A stretch of 64,000 nt of DNA from Rhodospirillales bacterium (GCA_947473305.1 CANJCB010000007.1:1-64000); one strand, 5' to 3'; shown: positions 43,507 through 53,360, counted from the first letter of the stretch. The notes: generated from the letters alone by a model not told the origin. Numbers and translations: made by a program.

Positions 43507-44174
43507 CGGCAATGCCGTCCGGGGTCTTCGGGCTCGCGATGCTGAACGATCCCGCGATCATGGTCGCCGAACTGCCGCCGGGACGCTCGCCCTTTGCGAT
43601 CCACGACCGGAACGGCGAATCTCTCGTGCAATTCTGCCTCTATCGCGGGTTGGTCGCTCATATCGACGCCTTGCTGGCGCTCGGCTTTCCGATCCCGCTC
43701 CACGAAGCCGCGGCGCTCGGACGGCTGGCCGATGTCGGAACCGCGCTTGATCGCAGCCCCGACGCGGTCAACCTGTTGTCGGCCGATGGCTGGACCCCGC
43801 TTCATCTCGCCGCTTTCTTCGGCCATGCCGAGATCGCGGCCATGCTGCTCGACAGAGGCGCCGACGCTTCCCTCTACAGCCGCGCCTTCGAATGCAATCT
43901 GCCACTGCACGCGGCCTGCGCCGGCCGCACGGAGAAGGTTGCCGTGGTCGAGGTATTGATCCCGGCCACCCCGGATCTCGACGCGCGGCAGGGCGCTGGC
44001 TGGACGCCTCTCATGCTTGCCGCCGGAAACGGCATGGAAACCACGGTCGCGCAACTCCTGAAAGCCGGGGCGGATCCCGCCCTCTTCAGCGAGAGCGGCA
44101 AGACGGCAGCCGACCTCGCCCGCGATGGAGGGCATGAAACGGTCCTGGCGCTCTTCGGAAAGGCCACGGCATGA
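43503..44174 (+). CDS. Ankyrin-repeat protein in the MTA salvage operon
   Basis: A 223-residue protein starting at ATG 43503, within the mtnP stop (ATGA). It has at least four ankyrin repeats: [61 protein letters not shown] and [15 protein letters not shown]. No signal peptide. Ankyrin proteins bind partners, so it may be a scaffold or regulator of the pathway enzymes. It overlaps mtnA by 4 bp, so it is tightly coupled on both sides. This placement is unusual and its role is unknown. Confidence 0.9.
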   Translation: MTAMPSGVFGLAMLNDPAIMVAELPPGRSPFAIHDRNGESLVQFCLYRGLVAHIDALLALGFPIPLHEAAALGRLADVGTALDRSPDAVNLLSADGWTPLHLAAFFGHAEIAAMLLDRGADASLYSRAFECNLPLHAACAGRTEKVAVVEVLIPATPDLDARQGAGWTPLMLAAGNGMETTVAQLLKAGADPALFSESGKTAADLARDGGHETVLALFGKATA

Positions 44175-45274
44175 AGGTCCAGGGCAAAGCGATGCGCGCC
44201 ATCTGGCTGGAACCCGATGGGACCTCGGTGGGGATCATCGACCAGACGCTGCTGCCCCATCGCTTCACGACGGTGACGCTCCGCACGGTGGAGGAAGCGG
44301 CCCATGCGATCCGCGCCATGCTAGTTCGCGGCGCGCCCCTGATCGGCGCGGCCGCCGCCTATGGCGTGGCCCTGGCCATGGCGCGCGATTCCTCGGACAA
44401 GGCGCTCGACGAAGCCTGCCGGCTTTTGGGGGCGACAAGGCCGACGGCGGTGAACCTGCGCTGGGCGCTGGACGATATGCGGCGGATACTCCAGCCGCTG
44501 GTTCCCGGTGAGCGGATGCCCGCCGCCTATGCCCGCGCCGCCGCGATCTGCGACGAGGATGTCGAAGCCAATCGCGCGATCGGGGATCACGGGCTGCCGC
44601 TGATCGAGAAAGCCCTGCGCGGGACGGAAGCGGTGAATATCCTGACCCATTGCAACGCGGGCTGGCTCGCCACCGTGGACTGGGGCACCGCGCTCGCCCC
44701 GATCTATCGCGCCCATGACGCTGGCATTCCGCTGCATGTCTGGGTGGACGAAACCAGACCGCGCAACCAGGGCGCCAGCCTCACCGCCTGGGAACTCGCC
44801 CAGCATGGCGTGCCTCATACGGTCATCGCCGACAATGTGGGCGGACACCTGATGCAGCACCGCCGCGTCGATCTGTGCATCGTCGGAACGGACCGGACGA
44901 CCGCCAGAGGCGACGTCGCCAACAAGATCGGCACCTATCTCAAGGCGCTGGCGGCCCATGACAACGGGGTGCCCTTCTATGTGGCCCTGCCCTCGCCGAC
45001 CATCGATTGGACCATCGGCGACGGGCTCCGCGACATCCCGATCGAGGAGCGGGATCCTTCCGAGGTCGCGGAGATATCCGGTCAGCTGCCGGATGGGTCG
45101 ATCGGGAAGGTCCGCGTGATCCCGGCGGAAAGCCGTGCCGCCAATTATGCCTTCGACGTGACGCCGGCGAGGCTCGTAACGGCGCTCATCACCGAGCGCG
45201 GAGTTTGCGCCGCTTCCGAGGCAGGACTGGCATCGCTCTTTCCCGAAGCCGCTAAACACCGCTTGGCGGGATGA
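44171..45274 (+). CDS. mtnA: S-methyl-5-thioribose-1-phosphate isomerase
   Basis: The 367-residue eIF2B-like isomerase turns methylthioribose-1-phosphate into methylthioribulose-1-phosphate. Signatures are [21 protein letters not shown], the catalytic Cys in [21 protein letters not shown], and the catalytic Asp in [20 protein letters not shown]. It is downstream of mtnP and the ankyrin gene and is followed by the aldolase by 1 bp. Confidence 0.96.
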   Translation: MKVQGKAMRAIWLEPDGTSVGIIDQTLLPHRFTTVTLRTVEEAAHAIRAMLVRGAPLIGAAAAYGVALAMARDSSDKALDEACRLLGATRPTAVNLRWALDDMRRILQPLVPGERMPAAYARAAAICDEDVEANRAIGDHGLPLIEKALRGTEAVNILTHCNAGWLATVDWGTALAPIYRAHDAGIPLHVWVDETRPRNQGASLTAWELAQHGVPHTVIADNVGGHLMQHRRVDLCIVGTDRTTARGDVANKIGTYLKALAAHDNGVPFYVALPSPTIDWTIGDGLRDIPIEERDPSEVAEISGQLPDGSIGKVRVIPAESRAANYAFDVTPARLVTALITERGVCAASEAGLASLFPEAAKHRLAG

Positions 45275-45275
45275 G

Positions 45276-45932
45276 ATGACCATACCCTCATCCCCTGACG
45301 ATCCCGCCACGGCCCTCTGCCGCGCCGCGCGGCGCATGACGGAATTGGGGTTGAACCAGGGAACCGCCGGGAACCTGAGCGTGCGAAGCGAAGAAGGTTT
45401 CCTGATCACGCCCACAGGCGCCGATTGCGCCGCCTTGACCCCCGGCGGCTTGGTGCCGATGCGTTTCGACGGCAGCCACGAGGGGCCGCTCCTCCCGTCT
45501 TCCGAATGGCGCTTTCACCGCGACATCTTCGAGGCCCGGCCCGAGGTCAATGCGGTGCTGCACGCCCATCCGATGTTCTGCACGACGCTGGCCTGCCTGC
45601 GCCTGGGAATTCCGTCGTTTCACTATATGGTCGCGGTGGCGGGCGGGGCCGATATCCGCTGCTCTCCCTATGCGACCTTCGGCTCGGAAGAATTATCTTT
45701 GCATGCGGTCGAGGCCCTGCGGGGACGTTTAGCCTGTCTGCTTGCGAATCATGGGATGATCGCTGTTGGTGCGACGATCGAGCGGGCGCTGAAACTTGCC
45801 CATGAAGTCGAAACACTGGCGGCGATGTATTGGCGGGTGCGCCAGGCGGGAGAGCCTGTCCTGCTCGACGAGGACGAGATGCGGCGTGTCTTGGGAAAAT
45901 TCAAAACTTATGGACAGCAACCCGCCAGATGA
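45276..45932 (+). CDS. Class II aldolase, likely methylthioribulose-1-P aldolase
   Basis: The 218-residue protein is of the class II aldolase/adducin (fuculose-1-phosphate aldolase) family. It has GLNQGTAGNLSVRSEEGFLITPTG, a Zn-binding HAHPMFCTTLACLR and ANHGMIAVGATIERAL. In Rhodospirillum and others an aldolase of this kind (Ald2) splits methylthioribulose-1-phosphate to DHAP and methylthioacetaldehyde in the DHAP shunt. Its place after mtnP and mtnA favours that function over the MtnB dehydratase, which belongs to the same fold. The absence of mtnC/D/E supports this. Confidence 0.85.
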   Translation: MTIPSSPDDPATALCRAARRMTELGLNQGTAGNLSVRSEEGFLITPTGADCAALTPGGLVPMRFDGSHEGPLLPSSEWRFHRDIFEARPEVNAVLHAHPMFCTTLACLRLGIPSFHYMVAVAGGADIRCSPYATFGSEELSLHAVEALRGRLACLLANHGMIAVGATIERALKLAHEVETLAAMYWRVRQAGEPVLLDEDEMRRVLGKFKTYGQQPAR

Positions 45933-46039
45933 AAGGGATGACAGAAGGGTGACAGTCGGAACTTTGACCATAGATCACTGTTATCGGCGTTGACGCTGCG
46001 GACGGATCGTCGGCTCGCGGCTTTTAGGGGTGGAAATTG

Positions 46040-46867
46040 ATGGCACTTTTTCGTGCGGCGTCCCTCACGGCGTTTCTGATCCTGTTGGGCCTCGGCACCA
46101 CGGCGCATGCCCAAACCCCCTCCCCCCTTGCGAGTTGGCAATACTCGGCCGGCGTGGTGCTGGCGCCGCTGGGAGGCCCGGCACCGGATTGGCAGGTGAC
46201 GCTCGGCGGCGGTTCCGATGTCTATCCGCTTTCCGATGGCTCGGCGAAATATCGGCTGCGCGCCGATCCCCTGATCGATGTGCGGTACAAGGATCTCGCC
46301 TTCTTCTCGGTCGGCGAGGGCCTGGGCGTAAACCTCCTGCGCGGCACGACCTATCGCGCGGGCGTCGCCGTTTCCTATGACGTGGGTCGCCGGGCGGACG
46401 ACGAAGGCCGGCTACACGGCCTCGGCAACATCAGCCCCGCCCCCGCCATCAAGCTCTTCGCCGAATATTCGATCCTGCCGGTGGTGATCACCGCCAATAT
46501 CCGCCGCGTGATGGGCGGCGCCGATGGCTTCATCGGCGACATCGGCGCCTATATGCCGCTCGTCGGCAAGGAGAGCATCCAGGTCTTCGCCGGCCCCTCG
46601 ATCACCTTCGCCGACGGCACCTATATGCGCCATTATTTCGGCATCAGCGCGCAGCAGGCGCTCAATACGCGGTTCGCGCGGCATAACGCGGATGCCGGCT
46701 TCAAGAACGTCAATTTCGGCGTCACGGCGATCTATCACGTCTCGCCGAAGTGGTTCATCGAGGGCGACGCCGCGGTCCAGCACCTGTTGGGAGACGCCGC
46801 GAGCAGCCCGATCGTCGCCCGCGCGACCCAGTTCACCGCGGGCTTCAACGTCGGCTATCAGTTCTGA
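46040..46867 (+). CDS. MipA/OmpV family outer-membrane protein
   Basis: The 275-residue protein has a signal peptide (AFLILLGLGTTAHAQ) and a beta-rich body ending in TAGFNVGYQF, with a terminal Phe, typical of outer-membrane barrels. LASWQYSAGVVLAPLGGPAPDW and YPLSDGSAKYRLRADPLIDVRYKDLAFFSVGEGLGVN are characteristic of MipA/OmpV. Its cellular role varies (porin or scaffold). An in-frame TTG lies 3 bp before the ATG. It is monocistronic and convergent with ychF. Confidence 0.88.
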   Translation: MALFRAASLTAFLILLGLGTTAHAQTPSPLASWQYSAGVVLAPLGGPAPDWQVTLGGGSDVYPLSDGSAKYRLRADPLIDVRYKDLAFFSVGEGLGVNLLRGTTYRAGVAVSYDVGRRADDEGRLHGLGNISPAPAIKLFAEYSILPVVITANIRRVMGGADGFIGDIGAYMPLVGKESIQVFAGPSITFADGTYMRHYFGISAQQALNTRFARHNADAGFKNVNFGVTAIYHVSPKWFIEGDAAVQHLLGDAASSPIVARATQFTAGFNVGYQF

Positions 46868-46870
46868 CCG

Positions 46871-47971
46871 TCAGACGTTGAAACGGAAGTGCAGGATGTC
46901 GCCGTCCTGCACGACGTATTCCGACCCTTCGAGCCGCATTCTGCCGGCTTCCTTCGCGCCCTGCTCGCCGCCGTGGGCGACGAAGTCCGCATAGGCGATG
47001 GTCTCGGCACGGATGAAGCCCTTTTCGAAATCCGTGTGGATCACGCCCGCCGCCTGCGGGGCCTTGGCGCCGCGCGCCACCGTCCAGGCCCGCGCTTCCT
47101 TGGGGCCGACCGTGAGGAAGGTCACGAGGTCCAGAAGCCCATAGCCCGCGCGGATCACCCGGCCTAAGCCAGCTTCCTCGAGGCCCAGGGCTTCGAGGAA
47201 CTCGCGCTTCTCCGCCTCCTCAGCAAGTTGAGAGACTTCCGCCTCGATGGCGGCGGAGATGATGACAGTGCCCGCGCCTTGCTCCGCCGCATAGCGGGCG
47301 GCACGTTCGGTCTGGCTGTTGCCGGTGGCGGCCGACGCCTCCTCGACATTGCAGACATAGAGAACGGGTTTCGCCGTGATGAGCTGCAGGCCCTTCACGA
47401 TGAGGGTCTGTTCCGCGTCGAACTTGATCGAGCGGGCGGGTTTGCCGTCCCGCAGCGCAGCCAGGAGCGGTTGCATGACTTCAAGCTGCTGCTTGGCTTC
47501 CTTGTCGTTGCCGCGCACCTTCTTCTCCGCGGCATGGGCGCGGCGCTCCAAGCTTTCGAGATCGGACAGCATCAGTTCCGTCTCGACCGTCTCCGCATCG
47601 CGGATCGGATCGATGGAGCCTTCCACATGGGTGACGTTGCCGTCCTCGAAGCAGCGCAGCACATGGGCGATGGCGTCGACTTCACGGATATGGCCCAGGA
47701 ATTGGTTGCCGAGCCCCTCGCCCTTCGACGCGCCCCGCACAAGGCCGGCGATATCGACGAATTCAAGCTGGGTCGGGATGATCTTCGCGGATTTGGCGAG
47801 CTTGGCGCAGACGTCCAGGCGCTCGTCCGGCACCGCCACCCGTCCGACATTGGGCTCGATGGTGCAGAAGGGATAATTCGCCGCCTCCGCCGCGGCCGTC
47901 GCGGTCAGCGCGTTGAAAAGCGTCGATTTGCCGACATTGGGCAGGCCGACGATGCCGCAGTTGAAACCCAT
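46871..47971 (-). CDS. ychF: Redox-regulated ATPase YchF (Obg-like)
   Basis: The 366-residue OBG-family P-loop ATPase carries GLPNVGKSTLFNAL, DIAGLVRGASKGEGLGNQFL, an Ala-rich helical insert and a C-terminal TGS domain ending in FRFNV. YchF associates with ribosomes and affects stress tolerance. Length is normal. It is convergent with the MipA gene by 3 bp. A short TCTGA-CCG-TCAGA hairpin (46863-46875) covers the junction. Confidence 0.97.
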   Translation of the reverse strand: MGFNCGIVGLPNVGKSTLFNALTATAAAEAANYPFCTIEPNVGRVAVPDERLDVCAKLAKSAKIIPTQLEFVDIAGLVRGASKGEGLGNQFLGHIREVDAIAHVLRCFEDGNVTHVEGSIDPIRDAETVETELMLSDLESLERRAHAAEKKVRGNDKEAKQQLEVMQPLLAALRDGKPARSIKFDAEQTLIVKGLQLITAKPVLYVCNVEEASAATGNSQTERAARYAAEQGAGTVIISAAIEAEVSQLAEEAEKREFLEALGLEEAGLGRVIRAGYGLLDLVTFLTVGPKEARAWTVARGAKAPQAAGVIHTDFEKGFIRAETIAYADFVAHGGEQGAKEAGRMRLEGSEYVVQDGDILHFRFNV

Positions 47972-48081
47972 GGAAATATGCCAATCGCTGGAGGAAGCGC
48001 GCCGAACCTATAGAGGGCCGCGCCGGGGATGCCAAGCGCATTGCGATTGACAGGAATGGTGGTGTGCGAAACGCTCGCTTC

Positions 48082-48390
48082 ATGGCAACACGCTACGAAT
48101 TCGATTGGGATCCTGCCAAAGCGTTATCCAATCAAAAGAAGCACGGCGTGCGCTTCGAAGACGCCATGGGCATATTTACGGATAAACTTGCGCTCTCTCT
48201 TTTCGATGAGGAGCATAGCGACAATGAAGACCGTTGGATCACATTGGGCGACGACGGCAAAGGGCAGTTGCTCGTCGCAATACACACTTACATCGAATTG
48301 GGAGATAATCGCGTCGCCATACGCATAATCTCGGCGAGACGCCCCACCAATCGTGAAGTACAGTTCTATCTCGAAGGCCTAGGATCATGA
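48082..48390 (+). CDS. brnT: BrnT-family toxin
   Basis: The 102-residue RelE-like ribonuclease toxin shows YEFDWDPAKALSNQKKHGVRFEDA, the hallmark of BrnT, and ISARRPTNREVQFYLE at the end. It inhibits translation by cutting RNA until neutralised by BrnA. ATG 48082 is the usual start; GTG 48064 is possible. A TTGACA at 48047-48052 might be its -35. Base composition here is AT-rich compared with neighbours, suggesting recent transfer. Confidence 0.92.
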   Translation: MATRYEFDWDPAKALSNQKKHGVRFEDAMGIFTDKLALSLFDEEHSDNEDRWITLGDDGKGQLLVAIHTYIELGDNRVAIRIISARRPTNREVQFYLEGLGS

Positions 48391-48587
48391 AAGACGAATA
48401 CGATTTCTCGAAGGCCGAACGGGGAAAATTTCACCGGACGAACATCCAGTTGACCCCTCCCGTCCATCTTGACGCAGAGATTCTCGTCTATCTCGCAGCG
48501 AAGGCTGAAGCGCGAGGGACCTCTCTCAATGAGTTGGTCAATGAACTGCTTCGCAAAGATATCGAATTGATCGAAGCAGCGGGTTAA
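48387..48587 (+). CDS. brnA: BrnA-family antitoxin
   Basis: The 66-residue protein starts inside the brnT stop (4-bp overlap). After an unstructured N-terminus it has a ribbon-helix-helix: IQLTPPVHLDAEILVYLAAKAEARG, TSLNELVNELLRK. BrnA neutralises BrnT and represses the operon. Its stop overlaps the end of pth by 4 bp, so the pair was fitted exactly between ychF and pth. Confidence 0.9.
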   Translation: MKDEYDFSKAERGKFHRTNIQLTPPVHLDAEILVYLAAKAEARGTSLNELVNELLRKDIELIEAAG

Positions 48588-49198
48588 CCCTCAGGTTTTA
48601 CCGCTTCGCGCGGCGGCTTCGGGGGCCGCGGGTTGAGAATGGTCGACACTTTCGACATGAAGCTCGCCACATCGTCCGCTGCCAGCAGCGGGGTGGCTTC
48701 GGCGATAGCATCGATCAGCGCGGGCAACCAGGAGGACTGTTCCTCCGCCGCGAAATTCTGGAGGACATAGGCGAGGACCAGCTCCTTGGCTCCGGGATGG
48801 CCGATGCCAAGGCGCACGCGCCAATAGTCCGGCCCCAAATTGGCGTCGATGGAGCGCAGCCCGTTGTGGCCCGCGGCCCCCCCGCCCTGCTTCACCTTCA
48901 GCTTGCCTGGGGCCAGATCGAGCTCGTCGTGCAGGACGGCGATTTCCCTCGGCTCGATCTTGTAGAAACGCGCTGCCGCCCCGACGGAATCGCCGGAGAG
49001 GTTCATGAAGGTCTGCGGCTTCAGGACAAGCGTCCTCACGCCGCCGATGAGACCCTCGGTGACCTCGCCTTGGAATTTGGCCCGGAACGGGGGCAGGCCA
49101 TGGCGGCGGACAATCGCATCCGCCGCCATGAACCCGATGTTGTGCCGCGTGCGCTCGTAGCGGGCGCCGGGATTGCCGAGCCCGACGAGGAGACGCAT
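48584..49198 (-). CDS. pth: Peptidyl-tRNA hydrolase
   Basis: The 204-residue enzyme recycles peptidyl-tRNA. It has GLGNPGARYERTRHNIGFMAADAI with the catalytic His, and VLHDELDLAPGKLKVKQGGGAAGHNGLRSI. The C-terminal 15 residues are Pro/Lys-rich. It follows rplY by 9 bp, a common pairing; its end overlaps brnA on the other strand by 4 bp. Confidence 0.97.
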   Translation of the reverse strand: MRLLVGLGNPGARYERTRHNIGFMAADAIVRRHGLPPFRAKFQGEVTEGLIGGVRTLVLKPQTFMNLSGDSVGAAARFYKIEPREIAVLHDELDLAPGKLKVKQGGGAAGHNGLRSIDANLGPDYWRVRLGIGHPGAKELVLAYVLQNFAAEEQSSWLPALIDAIAEATPLLAADDVASFMSKVSTILNPRPPKPPREAVKPEG

Positions 49199-49207
49199 GC
49201 AGCCGCC

Positions 49208-49840
49208 TTAGCTACCGGCCGCCGGCGTCGCTGCCGCAGCTTCGCCCGCCGCAGGAGCGGAGTCCTCGCGGACAACCGTCGGCGGGGCCACGCTGGCGAT
49301 GGTGAAGTCGCGGTCGGTGATGGTCGGATGGGTGCCTTCCGGCAACGCCACGGCGCTGATGTGGATGCTGTCGCCGATGTCGCGGCCTTCGAGGCTGATG
49401 GTCAGCCCTTCCGGGATCGCATCCGCACGGCAGACGAGTTCGATCTCATGCCGCACGATATTCAGGATGCCACCGCGCTTCAGGCCGGGCGACTTGTCCT
49501 GATCGACGAAATGCACCGGAACCTCGACCGTCACCTTGGTAGAGGCGCCGACACGCAGGAAATCCACATGCATCGGCGAATCGGTCACCGGATGGAACTG
49601 CACGTCGCGGGGCAGCGTGCGATGGGTGACGCCTTCGATCTCCAGATCCATCAGCTTGGCGAAAAAGCCCGGCTTGTGCAGTTCGCGCACAAAGGAGCGG
49701 GGCTCCAGGGTCACCATGACGGGGTCCTTCTTGTCGCCGTAGATCACGGCTGGAATGAGGCCTGCGCGACGCGTGGCCCGGGCGGCCCCCTTTCCAGCCC
49801 GGTCGCGCAGCTTGGCGCTCAGCTTGGCAATATCTGGCAT
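49208..49840 (-). CDS. rplY: 50S ribosomal protein L25 (Ctc-type)
   Basis: The 210-residue protein is the long L25/Ctc form with a 5S rRNA-binding N-terminal domain (ARATRRAGLIPAVIYGDKKDP) and a C-terminal Ctc domain (DFLRVGASTKVTVEVPVHF), ending in an Ala-rich tail. The gene order prs, rplY, pth is conserved in proteobacteria. Confidence 0.96.
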   Translation of the reverse strand: MPDIAKLSAKLRDRAGKGAARATRRAGLIPAVIYGDKKDPVMVTLEPRSFVRELHKPGFFAKLMDLEIEGVTHRTLPRDVQFHPVTDSPMHVDFLRVGASTKVTVEVPVHFVDQDKSPGLKRGGILNIVRHEIELVCRADAIPEGLTISLEGRDIGDSIHISAVALPEGTHPTITDRDFTIASVAPPTVVREDSAPAAGEAAAATPAAGS

Positions 49841-49971
49841 AGCTAGACACTCTCCTTCATCGAAGCGGCGCCGCTGCGTCTTGCAGGGGCTTCTGCCGCG
49901 TCCGGCGGCGGCCTCCAGGGGTGCCGCTCGCCGCTACCGTCCGCTTTGAGGCTGGACGGAAACTGAATTCC

Positions 49972-50904
49972 CTAGTTGAAGAGGCTCGAAACCGAGCGCT
50001 CCTCGCTGATCCGCAGCATCGCCTCGGCCATCAGCGGCGCGATGGTGAGCTGGCGGATGTTGCGCGCGACCCGCACAGCCTCGGTGCCGAGAATGCTGTC
50101 GGTGATGACCAGCGTCTCCAGGGGCGAGGCAGTGACCCGCGCCACGGCGCCACCCGACAGCACGCCATGGGTGACATAGGCCGAAACCGAGGAAGCGCCC
50201 GCTTCCTTCAAGGCCTCGGCAGCGTTGCAGAGAGTGCCGGCGCTGTCGACGATGTCGTCCACCAGGATGCAGCGCCGCCCGGAGACGTCGCCGATGATGT
50301 TCATGACTTCGGACACGCCCGCGCGCTCGCGCCGCTTGTCGATGATCGCGAGATCCGCATCCAAGGGCCGCGCGATCTGCCGCGCCCGCACCACGCCACC
50401 GACATCCGGCGAGACGATGACGAGGTCGCCGCCGTTGAAATGCTCCTTGATGTCCTTGATGAAGACGGGAGCCGCGATGAGGTTGTCGGTGGGAATATCG
50501 AAGAAGCCCTGGATCTGCCCGGCATGGAGATCGAGGGTCAGCACCCGGTCGGCGCCGGCGGCGGTGATCATATTGGCGACGAGCTTCGCCGTGATCGGCG
50601 TCCGGGAGCCGGACTTCCGGTCTTGCCGGGCATAGCCGTAATAGGGAACGACCGCAGTGATGCGACGGGCCGAGCTACGGCGCAGCGCATCAAGCGTAAT
50701 CAGCAGTTCCATCAAGTTGTCGTTGGCCGGATAGGAGGTCGACTGGATCACGAAGACATCCTCGCCGCGGATGTTCTCGTGGATCTCGACGAAGATCTCC
50801 ATGTCGGAGAAGCGCCGCACGCTCGCCTTCGTCATCGGAAGGTTGAGCGAAGCGGAAATCGCCTCGGCCAGGGGCCGATTGCTGTTACAGGTGATGACTT
50901 TCAT
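49972..50904 (-). CDS. prs: Ribose-phosphate pyrophosphokinase
   Basis: The 310-residue enzyme makes PRPP for nucleotides, His and Trp. It carries [35 protein letters not shown] and the PRPP loop [21 protein letters not shown] 50904 ([20 protein letters not shown]) fits the family; the frame stays open 30 bp further. It is upstream of rplY with a 131-bp gap holding no gene. Confidence 0.97.
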   Translation of the reverse strand: MKVITCNSNRPLAEAISASLNLPMTKASVRRFSDMEIFVEIHENIRGEDVFVIQSTSYPANDNLMELLITLDALRRSSARRITAVVPYYGYARQDRKSGSRTPITAKLVANMITAAGADRVLTLDLHAGQIQGFFDIPTDNLIAAPVFIKDIKEHFNGGDLVIVSPDVGGVVRARQIARPLDADLAIIDKRRERAGVSEVMNIIGDVSGRRCILVDDIVDSAGTLCNAAEALKEAGASSVSAYVTHGVLSGGAVARVTASPLETLVITDSILGTEAVRVARNIRQLTIAPLMAEAMLRISEERSVSSLFN

Positions 50905-51014
50905 ACGGATCTTCGCTGCTCTGGCATCTCGCATCCGGTGCCGCCCGGGCGAAGCGCGCGGGAATGTAACAAAGCGTTCCCTGGCTGTAAACCGCCGAAA
51001 GCCGACAAATCAGC

Positions 51015-51899
51015 TTAAGAGCGAGCGGCCTCCTCCACCCTTTCGACGATGGAGAGGATGCCATCGGTGGCGGCTTCCGCGACGGCCAGGGCGATTTCCC
51101 CCCAGGCGCCGTCAAGAAGCCCCGCGGGAATCGCATTTTCCTGCCCGACCTTGCCGAGGGAGTTCCCGTCCGCCCCGCTGACTTCCCAGGTCACGGTGAC
51201 TTTCTGCTTGCCCGCCGACGCCGCCGCGACCGCGACCGTGCCCGAGACGATCAAAGCGCCTTTCGCCGGCGGCGCGTCCGTGGCCGCTTTGGCAGGCAGA
51301 TCGACACGCCGCAACGCCTCGATCACCGCGCGGGTCAGGGACCGTGTCCCGTCGCCTGGGGCGCCGGTAACCTGACGAACCAGGATCTGCGGGCGGGGAA
51401 TATCGGCGGCCGCAACCGGCGCTTCCTCCTGGATAAGCTTCGCGATGGCGGGCGCACCGGCCTGGGCCAGGCTTTTCATGAGCCCGGGATTGCCCGACTG
51501 CCAGGCGGAGCTAGCCCCCTCGGCTCGGGCGCTGCCTTGCCCGACGGCGGCGCCTTTCGGTGCTTTCAATTCCCAATCCACGGCAATGCCGCTGCGACCG
51601 GCAGGCAAGGCCTCCACCCGCGCGGCACCTTTCAGGAAATAACTCGCCCGGTTATGCCCTTGGGTGCTGGCCGGGATGCCGGCGTCGCGCAAGGCCGAAG
51701 CCATCGCTTCGGCAAGTCCCTTGGCGGCTTCGGCTGGCGCGCCCGCGACCGGTTCCACCGTGATGCCGTAGCTGTCCTTCAGCGCCAGCGAGGGATCCAG
51801 CGGGATCGGCTTATGTTCGGCGAGCGGATGGGGAAGCGGCTGGCAGGCGGCGACGCAGAGACAAATCGTCAGGAACGCGCGTTTCAGGACATCATGCAC
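51015..51899 (-). CDS. Putative lipoprotein, hypothetical
   Basis: From GTG 51899 the protein is 294 residues with a lipobox (LTICLCVAAC), so it is exported and lipid-anchored. The body is Ala-rich with repeated beta-like segments (SYFLKGAARVEAL, GIAVDWELKAPKG, VTVTWEVSGADGNSLG). No known family is recognised. It is alone upstream of prs. The start is uncertain, as no strong ribosome site is visible. Confidence 0.7.
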   Translation of the reverse strand: MHDVLKRAFLTICLCVAACQPLPHPLAEHKPIPLDPSLALKDSYGITVEPVAGAPAEAAKGLAEAMASALRDAGIPASTQGHNRASYFLKGAARVEALPAGRSGIAVDWELKAPKGAAVGQGSARAEGASSAWQSGNPGLMKSLAQAGAPAIAKLIQEEAPVAAADIPRPQILVRQVTGAPGDGTRSLTRAVIEALRRVDLPAKAATDAPPAKGALIVSGTVAVAAASAGKQKVTVTWEVSGADGNSLGKVGQENAIPAGLLDGAWGEIALAVAEAATDGILSIVERVEEAARS

Positions 51900-52146
51900 G
51901 ATGCGACAAGCCCCAGGAGGCAAAAGGCGAAAAACAGGAGAAGATGCGGCATCGGCTTTCGAGTTTGGAGGCTAAGGATCGCCGAAATGATAGAGCCCAG
52001 GGATACCCTAAGCAATCGATCCCCGCATCGGACATCGATTGGACGGATTTGCACAGCGCTTCGTCGGCGGCAGGCATAAATGAAAGAGGGCTTGCGCTCG
52101 CATAATAGGTCAATAATATTGTCATATATCTATGGGATGAGACGCG

Positions 52147-53352
52147 ATGAAGGATTGGTCGGACCGCTATGCCGCGCGCGCCCAAGGCATGGGCGCATCG
52201 GAAATCCGGGAGCTTCTGAAGCTTCTGGACCAGCCGGACATCATCTCCTTCGCGGGTGGGATCCCCGATCCGGCGCTTTTCCCCCGGGCGGAGATTGCCG
52301 AGGCTCACGCGCGGATCCTGAACGATCCGGTGAAAGCGGGCGCCGCGCTCCAATATTCCGCGAGCGAAGGCTACCTGCCACTGCGGGAATGGATCGTCGG
52401 CCATATGGTCAGCCGGGGCGTTGCCTGCGCGCCGGACAATGTGCTGATCACCAACGGCTCCCAGCAGGCGCTCGATTTCATCGCGAAGCTCATGGTCGAC
52501 CCGGGCGACACGGTGCTGGTGTCCCGGCCCACTTATCTCGGCGCGCTCCAGGCCTTCAACGCCTATCAGCCGGCTTATGACCTGCTGCCCGGCCCCGACA
52601 ACAACCGAAGCGCCGAAAGCTATCGGGGCGGAAGCGCCAAGCTGAAGCTCGGCTATGCGATGCCGGAGTTCCAGAACCCCACGGGGCTGAGCCTCGACCT
52701 GGCGCAGCGCCGCCGATTGGTCGAAGACGCCGATGCCCTCGACCTCGTGTTGATCGAGGATGCCGCCTATGAGCAACTCCGCTACGACGGCGAACCGCAG
52801 CCCTGCCTGCTGGCCCTCGACGCAGAGCGGGCGGGCGGCATCGACCTCGCGCGGACGCTTTATTGCGGGACCTTTTCCAAAACCATCGTCCCGGCGCTTC
52901 GGCTGGGCTGGATCGTCGGCCCCAAGGCCGTGATCCAGAAGCTGGTGCTAGTGAAGCAGGCGGGCGATCTCCACAGCGGCACGCTCAACCAGATGGTCAT
53001 GCACGAGGTAGCCTCCCGCCTGCTGCGTGACCAGGTCGCCCGCATCTGCGACGTCTATCGCAAGAGGCGGGACGCCATGCTGGACGCGCTCAAACACTCC
53101 ATGCCTCAGGGTGTCACCTGGACGCATCCCGAGGGTGGCATGTTCATCTGGGTGACCCTGCCGCCGGAGGTGGACGGGGCGGAGCTTCTGCGCCGTTCGA
53201 TCGCCGAGGCCCGCGTCGCCTTCGTGCCGGGCGCCGCCTTCCATGCGGATCGTTCCGGGCGGAACACGCTGAGGCTCAATTTCTCGCTGGCTTCGGAGGC
53301 GACGATTACCGAAGGGATCGGCCGCTTAGGCCGGCTTTTGAAAGCGAGCTAA
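52147..53352 (+). CDS. PLP-dependent aminotransferase (2-aminoadipate/ARO8-like)
   Basis: The 401-residue fold-type I aminotransferase has ITNGSQQALDFIAKLMVDPGD, RPTYLGALQAFNAYQP, FQNPTGLSLDLAQRRRLV, and the PLP lysine in CGTFSKTIVPALRLGWIVGP. This resembles LysN/KAT-type aminotransferases that act on 2-aminoadipate, kynurenine or branched-chain substrates; the exact substrate is open. A TTGCGC/AATATT promoter (spacing 17) lies upstream at 52092-52120. It is convergent with pgeF. Confidence 0.9.
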   Translation: MKDWSDRYAARAQGMGASEIRELLKLLDQPDIISFAGGIPDPALFPRAEIAEAHARILNDPVKAGAALQYSASEGYLPLREWIVGHMVSRGVACAPDNVLITNGSQQALDFIAKLMVDPGDTVLVSRPTYLGALQAFNAYQPAYDLLPGPDNNRSAESYRGGSAKLKLGYAMPEFQNPTGLSLDLAQRRRLVEDADALDLVLIEDAAYEQLRYDGEPQPCLLALDAERAGGIDLARTLYCGTFSKTIVPALRLGWIVGPKAVIQKLVLVKQAGDLHSGTLNQMVMHEVASRLLRDQVARICDVYRKRRDAMLDALKHSMPQGVTWTHPEGGMFIWVTLPPEVDGAELLRRSIAEARVAFVPGAAFHADRSGRNTLRLNFSLASEATITEGIGRLGRLLKAS

Positions 53353-53360
53353 CGGCCCCG

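Noticed and set aside
51884-51952. A 22-codon minus-strand frame (membrane helix with a VASC-like end) upstream of the lipoprotein gene
   Set aside because: It has no ribosome site and overlaps the start of the larger lipoprotein gene; length is too small to separate from chance.
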